DNA of 64,000 nt from DASZUK01 sp035547695 (GTDB lineage Bacteria; Actinomycetota; Acidimicrobiia; Acidimicrobiales; RAAP-2): positions 62,001 to 126,000 of the forward strand of contig DASZUK010000008.1 in assembly GCA_035547695.1 (NCBI GenBank). Direction: 5' to 3'. Numbering within the stretch: the stretch's first letter is position 1; each line of letters opens with the position of its first letter. The notes below the pieces were generated by a model. The model was not told the DNA's origin. It ran no database searches and saw nothing but the letters and a program-made list of their open reading frames with translations. The position numbers and the translations under genes were made by a program. Below are positions 50,720-59,086 of this stretch, in pieces.

Positions 50720-52389
50720 CCCCGTCGGCGGCCCTCCCGGTCCCCGTGGGGCCCACGGCGGCGCTGCTGGGCCATCCCGGCGGCCCGGCCGAGTGGATCG
50801 CCGTGGCCGCCTGCGTCCTGGCCCTCGCCCCGGCCGGCCTGCGGTGGCTGCGGGTGGCCCAGCGCGAGCACTACCTCAGCGGGTCGGTCAGCCGTTTCGC
50901 GGTGCGGTGGTGGGCCAGCGAGGCCGGCAACGTCGCCCTGGCCGCCGTCGCCCTGGCCGGGGTGGTCCTGTCCGCCCGCTGGCCCCTGGCCGCCCTGGCC
51001 CCGGTGGGGGTGGCCGTGGTGGGGCCGCTGCACCTGTCCGTCAAGGGCCGCACCTCCCCGCTGGTGCCCACCCGGCGGCTACGGTCGCTGGCCGCCGCCT
51101 GGCTGTTGCTGCAGGCCGTGGTGGTGGTGGCCGGCGTCCTGCTCGGCGCCCCGGCCACCTTCGCCGCCGCCGGCGTGGTGGTGGCGCCGGCCCTGGTCGA
51201 CGTGGCCTGCGCCGCCATGGGCCCGGTGGAGCGGCGGCTGTCCTCCCGGTTCGTCCGGTCCGCGGCCGACCGGCTGCGCCGGGTGCACCCCACCGTGGTG
51301 GCCATCACCGGCTCCTACGGCAAGACCTCCACCAAGAACCACGTCGCCCACCTCCTGGCCGGCACCCGGTCCGTGGTGGCCACCCCGGCCTCCTTCAACA
51401 ACCGGGCCGGCCTGGCCCGGGCCGTCAACGAGCACCTCGGCGACGGCACCGAGGTGTTCGTGGCCGAGATGGGCACCTACGGCCCCGGCGAGATCCGCGA
51501 CCTGTGCCGGTGGTGCCCGCCGGACCTGGCCGTCATCACCGCCATCGGCCCCGTCCACCTGGAGCGGTTCGGCACCGAGGACGCCATCGTCCGGGCCAAG
51601 TCCGAGATCTTCGAGCGGGCGTCGGTGGCGTTCCTCAACGTCGACGACCCCCGCCTGGCCGACCTCGCCGGCCGGCTCGCTCCCGGCGGCGGAGCCGGGG
51701 GGACGGCGGAACGGGCCGAGGAGGCTCCCGGCGGCGGAGCCGCCAAATTGGACCCCGGCGGCGGAGCCGCCAAATTGGAGATCGTGCGGTGCTCGGCCAC
51801 CGACCCCACCGCCGACGTCTGCATCCGCCGGGCCGGCGGGGCCGTCACCGTCACCGTGGCCGGCCGGGTGGTGGCCGACGCGGTGCCGGTCGGCGGCGGG
51901 GTGCAGCCCACCAACCTGGCCTGCGCCGTCGCCGTCGCCGTCCGGCTGGGGGTCGACCCGGCCGACCTGGGGCCCCGCATCAGCTCGTTGCCGGCCGTCC
52001 CCAACCGGTTGACCTCCGCCAGGGCCACCTCCGGGGTGCTGGTCATCGACGACACCTTCAATTCCAACCCGGCCGGCGCCCGGGCCGCCCTGGGCCTGCT
52101 GGCCGACGCCCCCGTCGACCGCCGTCGGGTGGTGGTCACCCCCGGCATGGTCGAGCTGGGCCGCCGGCAGGCCACCGAGAACGAGGCCTTCGCCGCCGCC
52201 GCCTGCGGGGTGGCCACCGACTTCGTCGTCGTCGGCCGCACCAACCGCCGCGCCCTGCGCCGCGGCGCCGCGCCGCTCCAGCCGGTGCTGGTGGGCACCC
52301 GGCAGGACGCCGTCACCTGGGTCCGCACCCACCTCGGTCCCGGCGACGCCGTCCTCTACGAGAACGACCTGCCGGACAACTACCCTTGA
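50716..52389 (+). CDS. Membrane-embedded MurF-like Mur ligase
   Basis: A 557-residue Mur ligase. Residues about 27-168 contain four or five hydrophobic helices, absent from ordinary cytoplasmic MurF. The ligase part starts with the ATP loop TGSYGKTSTKNH at residues 199-206 and continues with VFVAEMGTYGPGEIRDLC, AVITAIGPVHLERFGTEDAI (metal/His motif), and the C-terminal VIDDTFNSNPAGARAALGLL typical of MurF. A short duplicated PGGGAAKL segment sits in the middle domain. Position before ddl supports addition of D-Ala-D-Ala to UDP-MurNAc-tripeptide, but the membrane domain leaves room for another ligase function on a lipid-linked substrate. GTG overlaps the hydrolase stop. Confidence 0.8.
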   Translation: MTPSAALPVPVGPTAALLGHPGGPAEWIAVAACVLALAPAGLRWLRVAQREHYLSGSVSRFAVRWWASEAGNVALAAVALAGVVLSARWPLAALAPVGVAVVGPLHLSVKGRTSPLVPTRRLRSLAAAWLLLQAVVVVAGVLLGAPATFAAAGVVVAPALVDVACAAMGPVERRLSSRFVRSAADRLRRVHPTVVAITGSYGKTSTKNHVAHLLAGTRSVVATPASFNNRAGLARAVNEHLGDGTEVFVAEMGTYGPGEIRDLCRWCPPDLAVITAIGPVHLERFGTEDAIVRAKSEIFERASVAFLNVDDPRLADLAGRLAPGGGAGGTAERAEEAPGGGAAKLDPGGGAAKLEIVRCSATDPTADVCIRRAGGAVTVTVAGRVVADAVPVGGGVQPTNLACAVAVAVRLGVDPADLGPRISSLPAVPNRLTSARATSGVLVIDDTFNSNPAGARAALGLLADAPVDRRRVVVTPGMVELGRRQATENEAFAAAACGVATDFVVVGRTNRRALRRGAAPLQPVLVGTRQDAVTWVRTHLGPGDAVLYENDLPDNYP

Positions 52390-52417
52390 CCGACCCCTAC
52401 CGAGCAGGAGCACCACC

Positions 52418-53545
52418 TTGTCCGATGTCGCCGTCATCTTCGGAGGCCCCTCTCCCGAGCACGACGTCAGCGTCCTGACCGGCCTGCAGGCCGCCCACGA
52501 GCTGGCCCGCGCCGGCGACGCCCCCCGGGCGATCTACTGGACGAAGGCCGGCGACTGGTACGAGGTGGACCCCGCCCTGGAGGCCACCGCGTTCGTCGAC
52601 GGCGTCCCCCGGGGGGCCACCCCGCTCCGCCTGGCCGTCGGCACCGGCGGCGGCTTCGTGGCCGACGGCGGCCGGTTCGGGCGGGCCCGCACCCAGCCGG
52701 TCGACGTCGCCGTCGTCTGCTGCCACGGCGCCCCCGGCGAGGACGGCACCCTGCAGGCCGTCCTGGACCTGGCCGGCATCCGGTACACCGGGCCGTCCCT
52801 GCCCGGCGCGGCCATCGGCATGGACAAGCTGGCCTTCGGCGCCGTCATGGCCGGCGCCGGCCTGCCCACCCTGCCCCGGGTGGCCCTGGAGCCCGGCACC
52901 GCCGCCCTGGGATTCGACGGCCCCTACATCGTCAAGCCCCGGTTCGGCGGCTCCTCCATCGGCATCGACGTCGTCGCCGACCTCCCCACCGCCCTGGCCC
53001 GGCTCGGCGCCAACCAGCACCTGAGGGCCGGGGCGGTCGTCGAGCCGTACCGGGCCGACTGGTTCGACCTGCAGATCGGGGTCCGGAGCTGGCCGGCGCT
53101 GCAGTTGTCCGCGGTGGAGCGGCCGCTGCGCACCCCCCGGGCCGGCGGCGCCGCCGGCGAGCCGGAGATCCTGGGGTACGCCGACAAGTACGTCGGCGGC
53201 GAGGGCATGGCCAGCGCCCCCCGGGAGCTGCCGGCCCAGATCGATCCGGACCTGGAGCGGCGTCTGCGGGAGGCCGCCGCCCGGGTGGCCGGCCTGGCCT
53301 CGCTGCGGGGGGTGGCCCGCATCGACTTCCTCTCCGACGGCACCGACCTGGTGGTGAACGAGATCAACACCATCCCCGGCTCCCTGGCCCGGTACCTGTG
53401 GATCGACCCCGTCGTCCCCTTCGGCACCTTCCTGGCCGACCTCATCGCCGAGGCCCGGCAGCGGCCCACCCACGCCTACAGCGCGGCGGGGGCCGACGGC
53501 ACGGTGCTGCGGGGCGCGTCGTCCATCGCCGCCAAGCTGGCCTGA
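52418..53545 (+). CDS. ddl: D-alanine--D-alanine ligase
   Basis: A 375-residue ATP-grasp ligase that makes D-Ala-D-Ala for peptidoglycan. Signatures: VAVIFGGPSPEHDVSVLTG at the N-terminus, VVCCHGAPGEDGTLQAVLDLAGIRYTG given in part, AAIGMDKLAF, the ATP-grasp strand PYIVKPRFGGSSIGI, and the metal-binding RIDFLSDGTDLVVNEINTIPGS near the C-terminus. TTG 52418 follows AGGAG, 28 bases after the MurF-like stop. The sequence LARYLWIDPVVPFG replaces the more usual region after NTIPG but keeps the family pattern. A GC hairpin follows the stop. Confidence 0.93.
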   Translation: MSDVAVIFGGPSPEHDVSVLTGLQAAHELARAGDAPRAIYWTKAGDWYEVDPALEATAFVDGVPRGATPLRLAVGTGGGFVADGGRFGRARTQPVDVAVVCCHGAPGEDGTLQAVLDLAGIRYTGPSLPGAAIGMDKLAFGAVMAGAGLPTLPRVALEPGTAALGFDGPYIVKPRFGGSSIGIDVVADLPTALARLGANQHLRAGAVVEPYRADWFDLQIGVRSWPALQLSAVERPLRTPRAGGAAGEPEILGYADKYVGGEGMASAPRELPAQIDPDLERRLREAAARVAGLASLRGVARIDFLSDGTDLVVNEINTIPGSLARYLWIDPVVPFGTFLADLIAEARQRPTHAYSAAGADGTVLRGASSIAAKLA

Positions 53546-53547
53546 CC

Positions 53548-53569
53548 ACCGCCGGCTCGGGCCGGCGGT
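53548..53569. terminator. Hairpin after ddl
   Basis: Stem ACCGCCGGC/GCCGGCGGT (9 bp) with a TCGG tetraloop, directly behind the ddl stop and before the convergent lectin-PPE gene. Confidence 0.6.
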
Positions 53570-53629
53570 CTCGTCCAGCCCGGCCTCGTCCAGCCCGGCC
53601 TCGTCCAGCTCGGCCTAGTCCAGCTCGAC
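53570..53629. repeat. Four 15-bp tandem repeats across the lectin-PPE stop codon
   Basis: Units CTCGTCCAGCCCGGC at 53570, 53585 and 53600 (the third with one change) and a fourth at 53615 that differs at CTAG and contains the gene's stop codon. Read on the minus strand they would continue the frame as ELDEAGLDEAGLDE. Confidence 0.8.
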
Positions 53630-55384
53630 CAGGGGGATCGGGAAGGCGGCCGACGACGCGGCGGCGTAGCCGTACATGGCGGCGGCGTCCTGCGCCCACA
53701 TCTCGGCGTACTGGGCCTCGGTGGCCGCGATGGCGGGGGTGTTCAGCCCGAAGAGGTTGGTGGCCACCAGTGCGGCCAGTTGGGTCCGGTTGATGGCCAC
53801 CAGCGGCGGCGGCACGGTCGTCCCGAAGGCCGCCTCGTAGGCCGCCGCCGCCGTTTCGGCCTGGGCGGCTGCCTGCTCGGCCTGGGACGCGGTGGCCGAC
53901 AGCCACGCCACGTGCGGCGCGGCCGCCGCCGACATCGACGAGCTGGCCGGCCCCTGCCACTCCGCCGCGGCCAGCTCGGAGAGCAACTGGTCGTACTGTG
54001 CCGCGGCCTGCCCGACCTCCGCCGCCAGCTCGTCCCAGCCCTGCGCCGCTGTCGACAACGGGCCGGCGCCGGGCCCGGCGTACATCAGGGCGCTGTTGAC
54101 CTCCGGCGGCAGCCCGCTGGACCAGAGCGCCGTCGTGGCCTGGCCCGGGTCGGCGGCCGCCCTGGCGCCCGGCCGTTCGGCCCCGGTGGTGCCCCCCGTG
54201 GCGGTCCCGGGGGGCACCGGCCCGTAGACGACCAGGTTGCCGTCGGCCTGCATGGTGGCGAACGCTCCCGGGTCGCCGGCGGTCCGGCTGGACCACAGGG
54301 CGCCGGGCCGGCCGACGCCGTAGACGACCAGGTTGCCGTCGGCCTGCATCACCAGCGTGAACAGCCCGTCGGCGCTGACGACGAACTGGCCGGCCTCGAG
54401 GGTCTCCCCCTCGCCGAGCACCGTGCCCCGGAACGCCTCGGTACCGGTCTGCCACACCACCGGCGCCCCGCCGGTGCCGTCCGGGTTGCCGTAGAGGACC
54501 AGGTTGCCGTCGTCCTGCAACTGCAGCGTCACGCCACCACCGCCGGCCGTCCCCGACGACCATTCGGCGGGGCCTCCGTCCGGGGGGTAGAGGACCAGGT
54601 TGCCGTCGGCCTGGAGCACCAGGGACGAACCCGGGAGGGCCGGGGCCATCTCGGTGCAGAGGGCGCAGGAGAAGAAGGTCGGCAGGCCGGGGACGGTGAG
54701 CAGGTTGTCGGCGCCCTGTACCAGCCACCACACGCCGTCGGTGCCCAACTGATAGAGGGCGGGGGGACCTTCGGGGGTCTGGTAGAGCCGGTACCGGCCG
54801 TTGGCGGACTGCAGGAACGCCCCGGCCGGCAGGGTCTGGCCCGGAGCCAGTGTGGAACCCTCCTCCGGCCCGACGAAGCCGTCCGCCGTCCCGGTCGACC
54901 ACAGCGCCGTGCCGTTCGGGTCGTAGACCACCGTGTTGCCGTCGTCCTGGACGGCGGCCTCCGCTCCGGGGTGGCCGGCCGTGCCGGAGGACCACAGCGC
55001 GGTACCGGCCGACGAGTAGACGACCAGGTTGCCGTCGGCCTGCATGACCGACTGCGCCCCGGGGTGCCCGGCGGTCCCCGAGGCCCAGAGCACGCTGGGC
55101 TCGCCGGCCACGGTGGCGTAGCTCACCAGGTTGCCGTCGCCCTGCATGGTCAGCACGATCCGGCCGTCCGGGGAGGCCAGGGCCTGCCCGGAGGCCATCG
55201 CCTGGCCGGGACCCAGTACGGAGCCGTCCGGCGAGCTCGTCGGCCCGTCCGGCGCCTGGCGGACGGCGGCGCCTGTCGCCGCGCCTGCCGCGGCCGGCGG
55301 CCCGCCGAAGGCCACGAAGCCGCCGACGCCGACCAGCACCGCCATCGCCGGTCCGGCGATCCCTCTTCTCGTCATCCGGTGCAT
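53615..55384 (-). CDS. Secreted bulb-type lectin protein with C-terminal PPE domain
   Basis: A 589-residue chimera. Residues 1-36 are a signal peptide (MHRMTRRGIAGPAMAVLVG, cleavage near PAAAGA). Residues about 55-425 hold seven bulb-lectin mannose-binding motifs of the form QxDGNxVxY (QGDGNLVSY, QADGNLVVY, QDDGNTVVY, QADGNLVLY, QDDGNLVLY and two more QADGNLVVY), forming two or three lectin domains. Residues 425-588 are a PPE domain: LPPEVNSALMYAGPG, then EWQGPASSSM with the WxG turn at 475-478, HVAWLSATASQAEQAAAQA, VATNLFGLNTPAIAATE and YAEMWAQDAAAMYGYAAAS. These match mycobacterial PPE proteins closely, where the domain is N-terminal. ATG 55384 has GAGGTGGGG upstream and a TACGCT box at 55418-55413. 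No PE or ESX gene is near. Confidence 0.88.
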   Translation of the reverse strand: MHRMTRRGIAGPAMAVLVGVGGFVAFGGPPAAAGAATGAAVRQAPDGPTSSPDGSVLGPGQAMASGQALASPDGRIVLTMQGDGNLVSYATVAGEPSVLWASGTAGHPGAQSVMQADGNLVVYSSAGTALWSSGTAGHPGAEAAVQDDGNTVVYDPNGTALWSTGTADGFVGPEEGSTLAPGQTLPAGAFLQSANGRYRLYQTPEGPPALYQLGTDGVWWLVQGADNLLTVPGLPTFFSCALCTEMAPALPGSSLVLQADGNLVLYPPDGGPAEWSSGTAGGGGVTLQLQDDGNLVLYGNPDGTGGAPVVWQTGTEAFRGTVLGEGETLEAGQFVVSADGLFTLVMQADGNLVVYGVGRPGALWSSRTAGDPGAFATMQADGNLVVYGPVPPGTATGGTTGAERPGARAAADPGQATTALWSSGLPPEVNSALMYAGPGAGPLSTAAQGWDELAAEVGQAAAQYDQLLSELAAAEWQGPASSSMSAAAAPHVAWLSATASQAEQAAAQAETAAAAYEAAFGTTVPPPLVAINRTQLAALVATNLFGLNTPAIAATEAQYAEMWAQDAAAMYGYAAASSAAFPIPLVELD

Positions 55385-55412
55385 CCCGCCCGCCCCCACC
55401 TCACGTCCGCCG

Positions 55413-55418
55413 AGCGTA
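55413..55418 (-). promoter_or_regulatory. -10 box of the lectin-PPE gene
   Basis: TACGCT on the minus strand, 28 bases before ATG 55384. It leaves a short leader that contains the ribosome site GAGGTGGGG, so the gene can be transcribed separately from the LysM gene upstream. Confidence 0.4.
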
Positions 55419-55481
55419 ACCACCACGACTGTCGGGGATGCGGTCGGCGACTGCCGGGGGTACGGTCGGCTCGCCGGGCGC

Positions 55482-58232
55482 CTACCGGCCGACGGCCGAG
55501 TCGGCGGCCACCCCGTCGGTGGTGGCGGGGACCCGGCGGCACAGCTCCACGTACAGTTGCTCCGTCGCCTTCGACGGCAGGCTGCCCGGGTCCAGGTCGT
55601 TCACCCGGCGCAGGCACTCCTGCCACTCCCGCCGCAGCCGGTCGGCGTCGCCGGCGTCCGCGGCCACCCGCATGGCCACCCGGCAGAGGGCCTCGCTGTA
55701 CGGCTCCACCAGCCGGGCCTGTTCGACCGCCCATCGGGCCAGGTCGACCAGGCCGGCCGCCGAGGCCATCGGGGCCAGCCGGCAGGCGGCGTCCACCAGG
55801 GTGCCCGCCACCCGCTGCTCGTGCCCTTCCGCCTGCCACCAGCCGTACCCGGACCCGATCTGGGCCAGCGGCTCCCCTTCGACCAGGCTCAGTGCCTCCC
55901 GCAGCAGGGCCATCGCCTCTTCCGGGACCTCCGCCCGGTCCGCCGCCTCGACCAGCGCGGTGGCCCGGGCCACGTCGGTGGTCACCACCGCGGAGATCCG
56001 GTAGTGGCTGCCCTTGGTGGCCGTCGGCAGCAACGGCTCCCCCTCCCCGTCCCGGCCCAGCGCCCGCCGGGCTGCGCCGGCGGTGTTGAACAGGGTCTTC
56101 GCCGCCGCGTCGGCGTCCGCCGAACCGAGCACCCGGGTACGGAGCCGGTCGCTGGTCACCGGCATCGGGTGGTGCAGGGCCAGGTACGCCACCAGCTCCA
56201 CCGCCCGCCTCGACCGCTTCGGTGTCAACGCTTCGGCCAGGCCATCCAGGCGGGGGACCGCAGCCAGCAACCGGACCTCCACCGGCCCCGGTCGCAACCC
56301 CGCCAGTGCTGTCCCTCCCCGCGGGGGTGGCACCGTGCCCCCCAGGGGTGCCACCGTGGCGGTCACCGGAGAGGTCGCCGACGATCGCGCCGGGGCCGCT
56401 GGCCGGGCCGTTGTGGCTGGGTGGGCCGTTGTGGCTGGGCGGGCCGTTGTGGCTGGTGGTGCCGTGGTTGGGTGGCCCGCAGCCCGGCCTGCAGCCAGCA
56501 CCTCGTCGACGGCTGCCAGCCGCTCCCCGTCGAGCAGGTCGGGGCGGACCACGATCCCGAGCGGGTGCAGCGACGCGGCCGTGGCGTCCACCGTCACGGT
56601 CAGGTCCGTGGCCGCCTCCGGCAGGGTGGTCACCACGGCGCACCGTCGCCGGCCCGGCTCCGACAGCGCGGCGGCGTCCCCGAAGAACACCACCCGCGGG
56701 CGGTGCAGGCCGTCTCCCCATTCGTTCGCGGTCGCCGACCGGTCCTCGGCGACGGCGGCGTCGTCCGTCACCACCAGTTGGTCCGCCCAGGCCCAGCTTT
56801 CGGCAGCCACCCGCATGGCCGCGACCAGCGCGCCGGCCTCCGCGCCGAGGACCGGCACGCAGGTGCCCGGCTCCGCCGGGACCAGCCAGGTGCCCATGGC
56901 GTCGGTCCCGACCGGCAGCAGCGCCGGCAGCCACGGCTCCCGGCCCCGACCGACCCCGACGACCGCCCCCAGGTCGGTGGTGGCCGGCAGCACCCACCCC
57001 GGCCCGGCGGTGGTCACCCAGCCGGGCGGGGCCCACGAGGCCGGCGACGCCAACCGAACCTCCACCCCGTCCGGTCCCACCCGGACCAGCCGGGCCGTCG
57101 GTGCCTCGGCGGCCCGCCCCGACGCCTCCAGGGCGGCCGCCAGGTGCCGGTTGGCCGCCTCCAGCCACTCCAGGGCCGGGAGCCGTTCGAACGGCACCAG
57201 GTCCGCCGCGGTGCCGGCGGCCGGCTCCGACGGATCGGTCGACAGCCCGCCCTCCGGGCGCACCAGCGCCGCCCGGTGACGGGCTCGACGCGCCCGCCTC
57301 GCCAGCGCCGCGGCCAGCACCGCCCCGGTTCCCAGGGCGGCCAGTTCGGGAAGCGGCACCGGCCACGCCGGCGCCGGTGCCGGCCGGTGGCCCTCGTGCG
57401 ATCCGCTCGCCGCCGACGTCCTTCCCCGCCGCTTCCTCGCCGGCCCCGGCCCCGCGGCGGCCACAGGTTGGGCGGCCACGGGCTGGGCCGCCACGGGCTG
57501 GGACGTCGCCGGCTCCGTCCCCACGGCCCCGGTCGTCGTGGCCCCGGCCGCCCCGGCCCCGGCCCCGGTCGCCGTGGCCCCGGAGGACGCCGTCACCGGC
57601 GGCAGCACCAGCACCCAGCCCGACCGGATCAGGCTCGGGTCCATGAACCGGGTCCCGTCGTCCATGACCTGGCCCAGGTTGGCCTGCGCGATGGTCGGCC
57701 ACTCGCTGCCGTCGTCGTAGAACCGCTCGGCGATCGACCACAGGCTGTCCCCGTCGGCCACCGTGTACGACGCCGGCACCGCTGTCGTCGCCTCCGGCCC
57801 GGCCGGCGTCGGCCCGGGCGGCAGCAACGTGGCGGGCCCGGTGGTCGACGGTGCCACCGGTGCCGTCGCCGCGGCAGGGACCACGGTCGCCCCGGCCCCC
57901 GTGGTGAACGCGACGGGGCCGAGCGCCAGGACCGCCGCGGCCATCCGGCTGGCCAGCCACTCCGGGACCCGGCTGCCGGCTGCCGTCGACAGGTCTCGTC
58001 GCCGGACCCGTTGGACCACCGAGGCCACCAGCGGCGCACAGCACCCCACCCAGGCCACCCAGGCCACCGCGGCCAACACCTGCAGGTCTGTGCCGGCCGA
58101 TGCCAGCCGGACGTGGGCCAGGCGCGTCGGCTCCGGCAACCCGGTCAGCGCCAGCAGCGCGGCGGGGACGGCTCCGAAGATCAACAGCGCCGCGGCGATC
58201 CCGGCGGCGAGATCGGCGGTCTTTCGTCGCAC
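55482..58232 (-). CDS. Membrane LysM protein with SARP/BTAD-type C-terminal regulatory domain
   Basis: A 916-residue protein. Two or three transmembrane helices lie in residues 8-110 (ADLAAGIAAALLIFGAVPAALLAL and VLAAVAWVAWVGCCAPLVASVV, cited in part). A LysM domain is at residues 155-212 (YTVADGDSLWSIAERFYDDG). A Pro/Ala linker and another hydrophobic segment (ELAALGTGAVLAAALARRA) follow. The C-terminal 230 residues resemble the winged helix plus bacterial transcriptional activator domain of SARP regulators (RSRRAVELVAYLALHHP; EEAMALLREALSLVEGEPLA; DRLRREWQECLRRVNDLDPG). Similar proteins in actinobacteria often sit near pilus/secretion genes; none is here. GTG 58232 has GGAGGGG upstream. It may link the cell wall to a regulatory output. 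Confidence 0.83.
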   Translation of the reverse strand: MRRKTADLAAGIAAALLIFGAVPAALLALTGLPEPTRLAHVRLASAGTDLQVLAAVAWVAWVGCCAPLVASVVQRVRRRDLSTAAGSRVPEWLASRMAAAVLALGPVAFTTGAGATVVPAAATAPVAPSTTGPATLLPPGPTPAGPEATTAVPASYTVADGDSLWSIAERFYDDGSEWPTIAQANLGQVMDDGTRFMDPSLIRSGWVLVLPPVTASSGATATGAGAGAAGATTTGAVGTEPATSQPVAAQPVAAQPVAAAGPGPARKRRGRTSAASGSHEGHRPAPAPAWPVPLPELAALGTGAVLAAALARRARRARHRAALVRPEGGLSTDPSEPAAGTAADLVPFERLPALEWLEAANRHLAAALEASGRAAEAPTARLVRVGPDGVEVRLASPASWAPPGWVTTAGPGWVLPATTDLGAVVGVGRGREPWLPALLPVGTDAMGTWLVPAEPGTCVPVLGAEAGALVAAMRVAAESWAWADQLVVTDDAAVAEDRSATANEWGDGLHRPRVVFFGDAAALSEPGRRRCAVVTTLPEAATDLTVTVDATAASLHPLGIVVRPDLLDGERLAAVDEVLAAGRAAGHPTTAPPATTARPATTAHPATTARPAAPARSSATSPVTATVAPLGGTVPPPRGGTALAGLRPGPVEVRLLAAVPRLDGLAEALTPKRSRRAVELVAYLALHHPMPVTSDRLRTRVLGSADADAAAKTLFNTAGAARRALGRDGEGEPLLPTATKGSHYRISAVVTTDVARATALVEAADRAEVPEEAMALLREALSLVEGEPLAQIGSGYGWWQAEGHEQRVAGTLVDAACRLAPMASAAGLVDLARWAVEQARLVEPYSEALCRVAMRVAADAGDADRLRREWQECLRRVNDLDPGSLPSKATEQLYVELCRRVPATTDGVAADSAVGR

Positions 58233-58266
58233 GGCCGTGGCCCCTCCGGATCGGAAAACCGTATGG

Positions 58267-59043
58267 TCAGTCCATCGAGTGGGTGATGGACAACGAATAT
58301 GGCACCGGCCCCTCCGCCGATGGGGGCTCGGCCAGCGTGACGCTACATGCTGTATCACCTCCCGCTCCGCCGGGCAGGGAGATCGAGATTCCCGACGGGC
58401 CCATTTCGTTGGTCGTCCGGTCCGAACAGGATATCGACAGGGTGAGTGTAGATGCGCCGGACCAGGTGGCGGTGGCGGTCACCACGCCGGACCCGGTGGT
58501 GTCGTAGGACGCCGATATGTCGTCCGGGGACGCCAGGTAGCCCGAGAAGGTCTGCCCGGGCACCGTGGTGGTGGTGGACGTCGCCCCGGCCGCGCCGGTC
58601 GTCGTGGTGGTGGGCACCGGTGGGCCCACCGACGCCGTCGTTCCGACCGCCGCAGCCGCCGGGCCGGGCGAACCGGCCCCGTCGACGCCGGCCGGATCGC
58701 CGGCCGACGACGCCGACCGCGTCGAGGCCGACCGCACTGAAGCCGAGGTGGGAACGGTTGTCGCCGTCTCCACCGGCTCGCCGGTCGCCGTGGCCGCACC
58801 GGTGCCCGGTCCGGCGGCGGGACCGGCAGTCCCGCCATCGTCGTCCGGCCCCCCGCCCGGTACCGGTCCCGACGGGGCCGTCCGGTGCTGCCCGCCCTCG
58901 GCCACGCCGCGGCGCGGGGTGTGGCCACCGGCCCGGGACACCGTGGCGACGACCGCCATCAGCCCCAGGGCCACCGCCAGCACCGCCCACCAATGCGGCC
59001 GCCCCCGGTACGCCGGCCGATCGGACCGGCTTCCCTCGGCCAT
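58267..59043 (-). CDS. Membrane-anchored Thr/Ser-rich extracytoplasmic protein
   Basis: A 258-residue protein with a single N-terminal membrane anchor (residues about 18-38, WWAVLAVALGLMAVVATVSRA). A disordered Gly/Pro/Thr/Ser stalk of about 130 residues follows (contains TTTTTGAAGATSTTTTVPG), then a small beta domain with two cysteines (ISCSDRTT, DTACSVTL) that probably form a disulphide. ATG 59043 (MAEGSRSD) is chosen over 59067 because of the purine-rich GGGAAGCGG upstream. No family recognised. It lies between the sigma-like and LysM genes on the same strand and is probably part of the same envelope module. Confidence 0.65.
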   Translation of the reverse strand: MAEGSRSDRPAYRGRPHWWAVLAVALGLMAVVATVSRAGGHTPRRGVAEGGQHRTAPSGPVPGGGPDDDGGTAGPAAGPGTGAATATGEPVETATTVPTSASVRSASTRSASSAGDPAGVDGAGSPGPAAAAVGTTASVGPPVPTTTTTGAAGATSTTTTVPGQTFSGYLASPDDISASYDTTGSGVVTATATWSGASTLTLSISCSDRTTNEMGPSGISISLPGGAGGDTACSVTLAEPPSAEGPVPYSLSITHSMD

Positions 59044-59086
59044 TGCTGCATTTCCGCTTCCCCGCACGACCCGACATTACGGAGGG

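Noticed and set aside
53570..53629. CRISPR-like short repeats
   Set aside because: Units are 15 bases with no spacers; they are simple tandem repeats at a gene end.
55482..58358. A longer start at 58358 for the LysM-SARP protein
   Set aside because: The first 42 codons are arginine-rich, overlap the neighbouring gene and have no ribosome site, whereas GTG 58232 has GGAGGGG at good spacing.
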